From assembly GCF_010211755.1 (NCBI RefSeq), contig NZ_PDWR01000007.1, positions 62,001 through 126,000 on the forward strand: a stretch of DNA of 64,000 bases, read 5' to 3'. The position numbers and the translations under genes were made by a program. Of the stretch, positions 55,097-64,000 are shown piece after piece; within the stretch, counting starts at the first letter, position 1; each line of letters starts with the position of its first letter. Origin of the DNA: Pseudoxanthomonas sangjuensis (GTDB taxonomy: Bacteria; Pseudomonadota; Gammaproteobacteria; Xanthomonadales; Xanthomonadaceae). The notes under the pieces are model-generated. The model saw only the letters and a program-made list of their open reading frames with translations, did not search any database and was not told the origin of the DNA.

Positions 55097-56323
55097 ATGG
55101 AAATCCGTCCGATCCTTTCCACCCTGCGCCGGCACAAGACCGCCGCCGCGCTGATCGTCATCGAGATCGCGCTGAGCTGCGCCATCGTCTGCAACGCGCT
55201 GTTCCTGATCGCCGAGCGCCTCGACCGCATGCACGTGCCCAGCGGCATCGCCGAGGACGAGCTGGTGCGCATCCAGGCCGCCAGCCTGCGCCAGCTCGGC
55301 GACGACGACGAGCTGAACAAGTCGGTCGCGCAGGAGTACCTGGACGTGCTGCGCCACGTGCCCGGCGTCGTCCAGGCCTCCGTCGCGACCCAGATACCGT
55401 TCGGCAATTCCAGCAACAACAGTGGCGTGCGCCTGACCGAGGACCAGCAGATGAGCACGCTCAACGCCACCGTGTACATGGACGACGGCAATCTGCTCGA
55501 GACCTTCGGCCTGCGCCTGATCGCCGGCCGTGATTTCACCCCCGGCGAATACCAGGAGTTGGCCGTGCTGGAGAAATCCGGCGACGAGGGCAAGGTGCCG
55601 GGCGCGATCATCAACCGGACCATGGCCGAGAAGCTCTTCCCCGGACAGAACGCGGTCGGCAAGTCGTTCTACAGCTGGGGCAATGCGTCGATCCCGGTGG
55701 TGGGCGTGGTCGAGGAACTGATCCGCCCGAACAGCTTCGATCAGGGCCAGTATTCGATGATCTTCCCGATCCGCGAATACAGGCCCGGGGTGCAGTACAT
55801 ACTGCGCACGGAACCGGCGCGCCGCGCCGAGGTGCTGAAAGCCGCCGTCGACGCGCTCAAGCGCGCCGATCCCAACCTGCTGGTGGTCGAACAGGGCACG
55901 CTGAGCGAGCTGCGCGCCAGCTTCTTCGAGCAGGACCGCTCGATGGCGTGGATGCTGGTGATCGTGATCGTCGCGCTGTTGGTGGTCACCGCGCTGGGCA
56001 TCGTCGGCCTGGCCAGTTTCTGGGTACAGCAGCGCACGCGGCAGATCGGCGTGCGCCGCGCCCTGGGCGCGACCCAGGGGCAGATCCTGCGCTATTTCCA
56101 GACCGAGAACTTCCTGCTGGCCAGCGCCGGCATCGTGGTCGGCATGCTGCTGGCTTTCGGCATCAACCAGATGCTGATGGGCAAGTACGAGCTGCCGCGG
56201 CTGCCGTGGTACTACCTGCCGACCGGCGCGGTGGTGCTGTGGGGACTGGGCCAGTTGTCGGTGCTGTGGCCGGCGCGTCGCGCCGCCGCGGTGCCGCCGG
56301 CGGTGGCCACGCGCAGCGCGTGA
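55097..56323 (+). CDS. MacB/FtsX-type ABC transporter permease 2
   Basis: 408-aa partner of the preceding permease, starting 10 bases after it. It has the same layout: N-terminal helix (AALIVIEIALSCAIVCNALF), a periplasmic domain with MacB-PCD motifs (FTPGEYQ, VVGVVEEL), then FtsX helices with RQIGVRRALGATQGQILRYF. The two permeases differ in sequence throughout, so they are an obligate heterodimer rather than a recent duplication. Function: export or mechanotransmission across the envelope. Confidence 0.88.
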   Translation: MEIRPILSTLRRHKTAAALIVIEIALSCAIVCNALFLIAERLDRMHVPSGIAEDELVRIQAASLRQLGDDDELNKSVAQEYLDVLRHVPGVVQASVATQIPFGNSSNNSGVRLTEDQQMSTLNATVYMDDGNLLETFGLRLIAGRDFTPGEYQELAVLEKSGDEGKVPGAIINRTMAEKLFPGQNAVGKSFYSWGNASIPVVGVVEELIRPNSFDQGQYSMIFPIREYRPGVQYILRTEPARRAEVLKAAVDALKRADPNLLVVEQGTLSELRASFFEQDRSMAWMLVIVIVALLVVTALGIVGLASFWVQQRTRQIGVRRALGATQGQILRYFQTENFLLASAGIVVGMLLAFGINQMLMGKYELPRLPWYYLPTGAVVLWGLGQLSVLWPARRAAAVPPAVATRSA

Positions 56324-56350
56324 GCCCGATGGCATTCATCGGGCACTGCC

Positions 56351-56356
56351 TATAGT
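56351..56356 (+). promoter_or_regulatory. Possible internal -10 element before the small exported protein
   Basis: TATAGT at 56351-56356 lies 30 bases before the ATG at 56387, in the 63-base gap after the second permease. No good -35 was found. It could give basal expression of the small protein and the two-component system independently of the sigma-54 promoter. Confidence 0.35.
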
Positions 56357-56386
56357 CGCGATATCGCCCTTCCGGAGATCGCCACC

Positions 56387-56737
56387 ATGCTGCGCCCGTT
56401 GTTGCTGTGCCTCGCCCTCGCTCCCGCCGCCGGCGCCGCGCAGGCGCAAACCGCCACGCCGCCCGCCGGCGTGCCGGTAGCGCAGTCGATCCTCGACGGC
56501 TACGCCGGCTGGTACCGGACCGGGTCGGGCATCCGCCTGCACGTGTGGCGCGAGGACAAGGGCCTGAGGATCCAGGCCGACGGCCAAGACGCCTGGACGC
56601 TGGTCGCCGAATCGGAAACCATCTTCGTGGTCCCCGACCTCGGCGCCCGCGTCCCCTTCGGCTACGATGCGGCCAACCGGCCGGGCTACCTGGTGCTGAG
56701 CCAGCCCGGCAGCGCCTTCCGCGCCATCCGCGAATGA
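56387..56737 (+). CDS. Small exported protein of unknown function
   Basis: 116-aa protein with a Sec signal (MLRPLLLCLALAPAAGAAQAQ) and a mature part of about 95 residues. The mature part resembles the small beta domains that read SILDGYAGWYRTGSGIRLHV and VPDLGARVPFGYDAA. I do not recognise a named family. CGGAG lies about 11 bases before the ATG. It sits between exporter and two-component genes, so it may be a periplasmic sensor, substrate or accessory subunit of that system; this is inference. Confidence 0.6.
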   Translation: MLRPLLLCLALAPAAGAAQAQTATPPAGVPVAQSILDGYAGWYRTGSGIRLHVWREDKGLRIQADGQDAWTLVAESETIFVVPDLGARVPFGYDAANRPGYLVLSQPGSAFRAIRE

Positions 56738-56771
56738 CAACGTGAGAGAAGAAGACGCGACGTTTCCCGCC

Positions 56772-58109
<1,338 letters not shown>

Positions 58110-58134
58110 TGCCTTCCTCCGGCGCGCACGCTTT

Positions 58135-58165
58135 CCCTCTCCCGCAAGCGGGAGAACGGTTCGAA
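58135..58165. repeat. REP-like palindrome, second copy
   Basis: TCTCCCGC-AA-GCGGGAGA at 58138-58155 is a perfect 8-bp inverted repeat and matches the palindrome at 81-100 together with its CTTTC left flank. It lies in the 73-base gap between the response-regulator and kinase genes and could modulate read-through or message stability. Confidence 0.55.
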
Positions 58166-58182
58166 CGACGCATCGAAGATCG

Positions 58183-59526
58183 ATGATCCGCCGCTCGCTC
58201 GCCGGTCGCCTGCTGCTGTGGTTGCTGCCGTTGCTGGCGCTGGCGATCGCGCTGCCGCTGCTGCTGGCACGCTGGATCGACGACGCGTGGCTGGTCGCCC
58301 TGCTTTCCGCGCTGGCCGTGCTGCCGCTGGCGGCGTGGATCGTGCGCCGCGCGCTGCGGCCGCTCAATGCGCTGCTGCGCGCGCTGTCGGGCAGCGTGCA
58401 CACCTACCGCGACGGCGAATACAACTTCGGCATCCATTGGCGCGGCGACGACGAGCTGGCCGAACTGGTCGCCTCGCATGCCGAACTCGGCGAGGTGCTG
58501 CGCGAGCAGCGCCAGGGCCTGGTGCAGCGCGAGCTGCTGCTCGACACGATGGTGCAGAACACCCCGGTGGCGATGCTGCTGGTCGCCGCCGGCGGCGACG
58601 GCGAGCGCCGCGTGGTGTTCGCCAACCTCGTCGCGCGCAAGCTGCTCAACAGCGGCTGGAAACTGGAAGGCAGGCGCTTCGACGAACTGCTGGCGCGGGC
58701 GCCGCTGGAGATGCGCGAGGCGATGGCGCGCGGCGGCGACAGCCTGTTCGCGATCGGCCGCGACGACGACGAGGAAGAAACCGGCGAAGAGCAGGTCTAC
58801 CACCTCGCCCGCCGCCAGTTCCGCCTCAACGGCCGCCAGCACGAATTGCTGCTGCTGCGCCTGCTGACCAGCGAACTGCGCCGCCAGGAAGTGCAGACCT
58901 GGAAGAAGGTGATCCGGGTGATCAGCCACGAACTGAACAACTCGCTGGCGCCGGTCGCGTCGCTGGCACACTCGGGCGCCGAGCTGGTGCGGCGCGGGCG
59001 CCACGAGCGGCTGGAGGACGTGTTCGCGACCATCGAGGAGCGCGCGCGCCACCTCGAGGGATTCATCCGCGGCTATGCGCGCTTCGCCAAGCTGCCGCAG
59101 CCGCAATTGCAGACGGTGTGCTGGCGCGAGTTCCTGCTCGGCCTGCAGCGGCAGATCGGCTTCGCGCTGGAGATGCCCGACGACGACCTGCACGGGCGCA
59201 TCGATCCGGCGCAGCTGGAACAGGCGCTGCTGAACCTGCTGAAGAACGCGCACGAATCCGGCTCGGCCGACGCCGACGTCGGGTTGCGCCTGACCCGGCT
59301 GCCGGACTGGCTGCGCATCGAGGTGCTCGACCGCGGCCCCGGCATGAACGACGCGGTGCTGCAGAACGCGCTGGTGCCGTTCTATTCGACCAAGCGCCAC
59401 GGCACCGGCCTCGGATTGGCGCTGACCCGCGAGATCGTCGAAGCGCACGGCGGCCGCCTCTCGCTGCACAACCGCGACGGCGGCGGGCTGTGCGTGGCGA
59501 TCCAGTTGCCCGCGCAAGCCGCCTAG
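58183..59526 (+). CDS. Sensor histidine kinase (NtrB/NtrY-like)
   Basis: 447-aa membrane kinase. Two N-terminal helices (about 8-28 and 36-55) enclose almost no periplasmic loop. A HAMP-like segment (RRALRPLNALLRALSG) and a PAS-like region (TMVQNTPVAMLLV onwards) follow. The phosphoacceptor is H249 in VISHELNNSLAPV, and the catalytic domain has NLLKNAHESG, DRGPGM and GTGLGLALTREIVEAHGG. The tiny loop suggests sensing within the membrane or via the exporter rather than of a free periplasmic ligand. It is the partner of the response regulator just upstream. Confidence 0.92.
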   Translation: MIRRSLAGRLLLWLLPLLALAIALPLLLARWIDDAWLVALLSALAVLPLAAWIVRRALRPLNALLRALSGSVHTYRDGEYNFGIHWRGDDELAELVASHAELGEVLREQRQGLVQRELLLDTMVQNTPVAMLLVAAGGDGERRVVFANLVARKLLNSGWKLEGRRFDELLARAPLEMREAMARGGDSLFAIGRDDDEEETGEEQVYHLARRQFRLNGRQHELLLLRLLTSELRRQEVQTWKKVIRVISHELNNSLAPVASLAHSGAELVRRGRHERLEDVFATIEERARHLEGFIRGYARFAKLPQPQLQTVCWREFLLGLQRQIGFALEMPDDDLHGRIDPAQLEQALLNLLKNAHESGSADADVGLRLTRLPDWLRIEVLDRGPGMNDAVLQNALVPFYSTKRHGTGLGLALTREIVEAHGGRLSLHNRDGGGLCVAIQLPAQAA

Positions 59527-59579
59527 CCCGGCGCCGCGGATTCGCGCTTCCCGTCGCAGGCGACGGGAAGGTCGCGCGG

Positions 59580-61637
59580 CTAGGGATGCGGGATCGCCAG
59601 GTAGACCGTGCTCCACAGTTGCGCCGCGTTGGATTCGTCGACGTCGCCGCGACCCTGGCCGAACGGCACGGGCTGGTAGCGGCCGTCGGCGTACGACCAC
59701 GACCACAACTCCGACGTGCGCGTCGCGCGGCCGGCGTCGATGACCTTCCACAACCGCCGTTGCGCGTCGCGCAGGGTGTCGCGGACCGCGTCGGGCAGGT
59801 CGTCGCGCTGCAGCTGGCGCGCCAGCCCCGCCGCCATCAACGCCTGCTGCCACGACCAGACCACGGTGCCGTGGTAGGCATTGCGGCCGAAGTCCGTGGC
59901 GACGCCGGCGTCGGCATAGGCCGGGTTGGCGACCAGCATCCCCGCATCGGTCAGCAGGCCGGCAGGGAACGGACGCAGCAGGGTTTCCACCGTCTCCTGC
60001 AGGGCCTGCGGCTGCGGTTCGCGGAACAGCAGCGCGAAACCGCCATCGGAATGCAGCACCGGGATCGGCTTGCCCGCGGCATCCAGCGCCAGCGCGTCGA
60101 AACGCAACGCATCGGCGGGCAGGCTGGCCAGCGCCGTGGCCGGGTCCAGGCCCTGCGACTTGGCATAGCGCTCGATCGCCGCGCGCGCCGCGGTTGCCGG
60201 CAACTCGACGCGGAACAGCGGCGGTGCGCGCTGCGACCACAGCCTGGCGGCGGCGCCCGCGGTGGAGAACGCCTGGCGTTGTGCCGCCGTGGCGTGCGAT
60301 CGCAGCAGGCCGGCCGCATGGATGCGCGCGATGGCGTCGAGCGCCGCCGGCATCCACACCGCATTGACATCGTAGGCGTAGCGCCCGCCGGCCAGTCCCC
60401 GCTCGCTGTCGCGCCACTGGCCGACGTTGAAGCCCGGCTTCAGCGACACCAGGTTGCGCGCGGCCGGATCACGGACGAAGGCCTGCGCCGAACGCAACAC
60501 GAAACCGAAGTTGCGCGCCAGCGCGGCGCCCAGCGTTTCGCCCTCGGCGGTCCTGCGCGCGAGGAAAGCCGCCGCGCGCTCGCGGCCCTCGCGCCGGTCG
60601 AGCAGCCAGGCCGCGGCCACCGGCGCCAGCATCAAGTCATCGTCGACCATCTTGTAGTCGTAGATCGGCGCGTCCTCGGCCGGCGCCATCGGCGCGCCGC
60701 CGTTGCGCCGGCGCAGGATCGCGAATTCGCCCACGTCCTCCTCGTGCGCCACCTCGCCCTGCGCGTTCAGCCGCTCCAGCACCGAAGCCAGGCCGTCCTC
60801 GACCGGCTCCGGCCGCAGCGCCGGCATCAGCAGCCGCAGCGACATCAGCGTGTCGCGGCCGAAGTAGGTGTCGAAGCGCCACGAGCCGGCGAGGAACTTC
60901 TCGCGATAGCTGAGGAACTCGAGCACCTCGCGGCCGCGCGGGTCGGTGCCGGCGCCGTTGGCGAACAGTTCGCCGGCACGCAGCGGCGTGAGCGGGCGTT
61001 CGCCGGTCAGCGCGGTGATGCGCAGCCGCAGCGGCTCGCCGTCGCGGTCGGCGGCGAACGCCAGCGGTTCGCCGTCGCCTCCGCGCGCATGGCCATTGAG
61101 CAGATCGACCGAGATTTCGTAGCCCGGCGCGCCATCCAGGCGCTGGCGCGACCACGCCGCGCGCCGCGCCCCGACCTGCGCATGCGTGGCCAGCGACGGC
61201 GGATAGGCGACGCCGAGCTGGAAATCGCGCAGCACGCGCACGCTGCCCAGCACCGCGTCGCGCACCACCAGCCGCGATGCGCTTGCGCTGGCCTCGGCGA
61301 CGATGCCGTGCAGCGGCCGGCCGGATGCATCCGGCCGTTCCGCCGCGCGCACTTCTTCCAGTTCCCAGCGCACCGGCGTCGCGCCGGCTTCGAACCACAA
61401 TCCGGTACCGCTGTTCCCGGCCGGGAACGCCACCAGTATCCGCGGTTGCGCACCGTCGTTGAGCAGCAGGTGCGCGGCGGCCGGTCCGTCCCGGTAGAAG
61501 GCATTGGTCGCGCCGCCTTCGACGATGCGGAACTGCAGCGCCGCGTCGCCGTTCCTCGCGCACGCGGCGAGCGCCAGGCACAGCAGCAGCGCCGGCAGGT
61601 ACCGGCGCGGCCGCGCGGAACCACGCTTCGCCCGCAT
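59580..61637 (-). CDS. Large lipoprotein with (alpha/alpha)6-glycosidase-like fold
   Basis: 685-aa lipoprotein with signal MRAKRGSARPRRYLPALLLC and lipobox cysteine C26 (LALAAC). The middle contains FGRDTLMSLRLLMPAL (259 onwards) and the later YDYKMVDDDLMLAPV, FNVGQWRDSERG and YAYDVNAVWMP. GRDT-type motifs and aromatic/acidic spacing recall GH15/GH63/GH133-type alpha/alpha toroid enzymes such as glycogen debranching C-domains, but no family is certain. The ATG overlaps the receptor stop by one base (TGATG), so the two are translated together. A surface or periplasmic glycan hydrolase feeding the receptor is the likely role. Confidence 0.75.
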   Translation of the reverse strand: MRAKRGSARPRRYLPALLLCLALAACARNGDAALQFRIVEGGATNAFYRDGPAAAHLLLNDGAQPRILVAFPAGNSGTGLWFEAGATPVRWELEEVRAAERPDASGRPLHGIVAEASASASRLVVRDAVLGSVRVLRDFQLGVAYPPSLATHAQVGARRAAWSRQRLDGAPGYEISVDLLNGHARGGDGEPLAFAADRDGEPLRLRITALTGERPLTPLRAGELFANGAGTDPRGREVLEFLSYREKFLAGSWRFDTYFGRDTLMSLRLLMPALRPEPVEDGLASVLERLNAQGEVAHEEDVGEFAILRRRNGGAPMAPAEDAPIYDYKMVDDDLMLAPVAAAWLLDRREGRERAAAFLARRTAEGETLGAALARNFGFVLRSAQAFVRDPAARNLVSLKPGFNVGQWRDSERGLAGGRYAYDVNAVWMPAALDAIARIHAAGLLRSHATAAQRQAFSTAGAAARLWSQRAPPLFRVELPATAARAAIERYAKSQGLDPATALASLPADALRFDALALDAAGKPIPVLHSDGGFALLFREPQPQALQETVETLLRPFPAGLLTDAGMLVANPAYADAGVATDFGRNAYHGTVVWSWQQALMAAGLARQLQRDDLPDAVRDTLRDAQRRLWKVIDAGRATRTSELWSWSYADGRYQPVPFGQGRGDVDESNAAQLWSTVYLAIPHP

Positions 61638-64000
61638 CACCAGAGGTACTTCGCCTGCAGGTTGACCTCCCGCCCTTCCAGCGGCCGCGCCAGCAGCACG
61701 TTCTCCGCACCCGACACCGCCGTGCCGAAGATGCGCGAGTTGCTCTCGGTCAGGCCCAGTTCGTCGGTCATGTTGGTGCCGCGCAGGTTGAACTGCCAGT
61801 GGTAGCCAACGTTGGCGGTCACGCCGAAGTCGAGCGTGTGGTACGAGCCCAGCTGCTGCAGGCCGGACTGGTCCTGGGTGTGGTCGCCGACGTGGGTGTA
61901 GGTGAGGTAGGGCGTGACGTCGCCCCAGCCGAACACGAAATCGTAGCTGGGCGTGAACATGAAACGCAGCTTCGGCTGGCGCTGCAGCTGCTGGCCTTCG
62001 ATCGGCTGGCATTGGTCCTGCCCGTTGATGTCGACGTACGGGAAGCAGGCGTCGAAATCGGAGTACTTGCCGTCCAGGTAGTTCGCCACCAGTTGCAGGC
62101 GCAGGTTCTCGGTCGGGTTGATCCAGCCGATGAAGTTCACGCCCCACGAGTCCGAACCGTAGGTCAGCGGACTGCCGACCGGCGTGCCCAGGCCGTCGGT
62201 CGGCTGGTACAGCAGGCCCTTGAACCGGCGCTGGTAGGCGCTGATGTCGGCGTACAGCAGGTCCGACTGGTACTTGAAGCCGCCCTCGTAGTTGCGGACC
62301 TTCTGCATCGGCGGGAAGTTGTTGTTTGTCGTGCCGCGGATGCCGTTGTCGAAGTCGAGGAAATGGCCGCCGGTGTTGACGCGGACGTAGGCCGACATGC
62401 GATCGGTGAAGGCGTAGTTGGCGCCGGCGGTCCAGGTCGGATGGGTCTTCTCGTAATGGATGCGCGCGAACGTCCCGTCGCAGACCGGCGTGTTGTTGTC
62501 GTAGAGCGTGTTCGGGTCGCCGTCCAGGTCCTGGTTGGCCAGGTTGCAGACGTTGTTGGTCGCGTCCTGCCGCTCCAGGCGTCCGGACAGGTCCAGCAGC
62601 CATTGGCCGACCCGCCACGAATCCGACAGGTACAGCGCGGTGTTGGTGGCGTCGCCGTGCTGGGCGATGTGGAAGCCGCCGAAATCGGCGAAGCCCTGGC
62701 CATCGGTGCGCTGCTTGGTCAGCCCGTCGGCGGGATCGACGTAGCTGACCGTGATCGGCGTGGCGTTGGGCGTGTTGCTCATCAGCATCTGGTTGCCCAG
62801 CGACCACTTGTCGTCCATCGTGTAGCGGTTGACGTACAGGCCGATGGTCAGCGTGTTGCCCTCGAACAGCTCCTTGCTCAGCCGGAAATCGTTGCTGAGG
62901 CTCTTCAGGTGCTTGTGGATCGACCACCAGCCCTGCTGGATCACGCTCTGGTCCAGCGGCACCGCGCCGCCGCCCACGTAGGTCGCGGTGGCCGAGCCGG
63001 CCGGCAGCGAGAAGCCGCCGGGCGTGTCCGGGTCGTACAGCATGTCCATCAGCGGGGCGGGGTTATTGCCGGAGAACAGCGCGTTGGTGTCGGCGTCGCC
63101 CTCGTCGAACAGGAACTTGTCGCTGATCGACCAGCCGTTGTCGAAGTCGTAGTCGAAGTTGCCGCCGAAGAAGAAGAACTTGGCGCCGCGGCCGTCGGCC
63201 AGGTCCGCGTCCTTGCCGCCCGGGTAGGTGGGCAGGAACACCTTGCGCATGGCCTCGCTGTAATAGGTATCCGTGAGCGGGTCGAAGCCGGGATAGGCAT
63301 GGAACTCGTCGCTGCCTTCCTGGACCACCGGGATCGGCGTGATGAACTGGTTCTTGTCGTCGAGGTAGCGCGCGTACAGCGTCAGGTTGCCGCCCTCGCC
63401 GAAATCGCGCGACAGCGTGCCGGTGATCTGCCCGCCTTCGTCGGCCTTGAACTGCGGATCGCGCACGCCGTCGGAACTGCGCCAGAAGCCGCCGATGCTG
63501 CCGTACCAGCCGCTCTGTCCGAGCGGGAAGCCGCTGAACGCATCCAGCCGCCACAGGCCTTCGTCGCCGTAGGTCACGCCGACGCTGCCGTAGGGCGTGT
63601 CGCTGCCGGTCTTGAGGAAGAAGTTGGCGGTGGCGCCCATCTGCCCGCCGGCGAACACCGCCGAGGGTCCGCCCTGCAGGATCTCGACGGTGGAAATGGT
63701 GTCGTCGAGCCGGAAGATCGACGTGGTTTCGAAGAACGACAGCGTCGGCATGCCGTACAGCGGCGAGCCCATCAGCATGGTGGTGAAGTACGGCGCGTCG
63801 CCGCCGCCGGGGAAGCCGGCGATCTCGATGTTGGCGCCGGTCTGGCCGCCGCTGGATTCGGGCCACATGCCCGGCGAGATCTTCAGCAGGTCCGCGGTGC
63901 TCTTCGGGTTGGCCTGCTTGATCTGCTCTTCGGTGGCGGTGACGATGTTGTAGCTGGCTTCGAGCTTCTTCACGCCGCCGGTCACGCTGCCGGTCACGAC
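61637..64000 (-). CDS. TonB-dependent receptor, 5'-truncated by the window edge
   Basis: At least 787 residues of an outer-membrane TonB-dependent transporter. The visible N-terminus reads VVTGSVTGGVKKLEASYNIV, a likely TonB-box/plug entry. Next come the plug (ADLLKISPGMWPESSGGQTG, then ISTVEILQGGPSAVFAGGQM) and a barrel of about 22 strands ending REVNLQAKYLW with a terminal aromatic. The reading frame is open to base 64000, so signal peptide and any start lie outside the window. Its partner, the glycosidase-like lipoprotein, starts on the last base of the receptor stop. The substrate is probably a glycan, inferred from the partner. Confidence 0.9.
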   Translation of the reverse strand, partial: VVTGSVTGGVKKLEASYNIVTATEEQIKQANPKSTADLLKISPGMWPESSGGQTGANIEIAGFPGGGDAPYFTTMLMGSPLYGMPTLSFFETTSIFRLDDTISTVEILQGGPSAVFAGGQMGATANFFLKTGSDTPYGSVGVTYGDEGLWRLDAFSGFPLGQSGWYGSIGGFWRSSDGVRDPQFKADEGGQITGTLSRDFGEGGNLTLYARYLDDKNQFITPIPVVQEGSDEFHAYPGFDPLTDTYYSEAMRKVFLPTYPGGKDADLADGRGAKFFFFGGNFDYDFDNGWSISDKFLFDEGDADTNALFSGNNPAPLMDMLYDPDTPGGFSLPAGSATATYVGGGAVPLDQSVIQQGWWSIHKHLKSLSNDFRLSKELFEGNTLTIGLYVNRYTMDDKWSLGNQMLMSNTPNATPITVSYVDPADGLTKQRTDGQGFADFGGFHIAQHGDATNTALYLSDSWRVGQWLLDLSGRLERQDATNNVCNLANQDLDGDPNTLYDNNTPVCDGTFARIHYEKTHPTWTAGANYAFTDRMSAYVRVNTGGHFLDFDNGIRGTTNNNFPPMQKVRNYEGGFKYQSDLLYADISAYQRRFKGLLYQPTDGLGTPVGSPLTYGSDSWGVNFIGWINPTENLRLQLVANYLDGKYSDFDACFPYVDINGQDQCQPIEGQQLQRQPKLRFMFTPSYDFVFGWGDVTPYLTYTHVGDHTQDQSGLQQLGSYHTLDFGVTANVGYHWQFNLRGTNMTDELGLTESNSRIFGTAVSGAENVLLARPLEGREVNLQAKYLW

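Overview
The window is dense, high-GC DNA with short intergenic gaps. Gene order and content point to a gammaproteobacterium of the Xanthomonadaceae/Lysobacteraceae group (Lysobacter/Luteimonas-like). The main support is the block fmt-def-LysM-dprA-smg-GYF/RDD-topA, the rpoD-tRNA(CAU) pair, a TonB-receptor carbohydrate locus and REP-like palindromes. This taxonomic call is inference from content. No rRNA, insertion sequence, prophage or CRISPR array was seen.

Layout. 114-4600 (minus): a Rieske oxygenase, oligopeptidase A and a Cds1-like cysteine desulfhydrase. 4901-21566 (all minus): a Wzx/Wzy-type exopolysaccharide cluster. In transcription order it holds a Wzb-like phosphatase, a WecA-like initiating transferase with an appended half-epimerase domain, a Wzc-type co-polymerase/tyrosine kinase, an asparagine-synthase-like enzyme, two tandem Pectate_lyase_3-type beta-helix proteins, a GT4, a flippase, a pyruvyltransferase, a GT2, a polymerase, a YdcF-like protein and a Wza-like export lipoprotein. 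Many of these genes overlap by 4 bp (ATGA/GTGA).

21643-25363: a small accessory cluster holds a class III aminotransferase, a VOC metalloenzyme, a heme-oxygenase-like diiron protein (last two coupled by ATGA) and, divergently, a QueC-like PP-loop ATPase. It resembles a small-molecule tailoring system that I cannot name. 25409-28403: an orphan 81-aa protein, an isochorismatase-like hydrolase, a pirin and a divergent LysR regulator. 28451-34122: tRNA(CAU), rpoD with a strong extended -10 promoter, dtd, an LpxL-family acyltransferase and two bacterial-PH-domain membrane proteins. 34209-37497: three genes of glycerol-phosphate chemistry (OpgB-like transferase, TagD-like cytidylyltransferase, TagF-like polymerase), with base use less GC-rich than the neighbours.

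37538-51382: housekeeping (rsmB, fmt, def, LysM, dprA, smg, three GYF-domain membrane proteins, topA, an HPF-like protein, glmS). 51471-59526: a MacB-type exporter (adaptor, ATPase, two permeases), a small exported protein, a sigma-54 response regulator and its kinase. The operon is preceded by a -24/-12 promoter and a nested palindrome, so the system looks self-contained and autoregulated. 59580-64000: a (alpha/alpha)6-like glycosidase lipoprotein and a TonB-dependent receptor that runs off the window.

Four intergenic spacers carry unusual imperfect inverted repeats. Their arms are built from a reiterated short word that differs at each locus.
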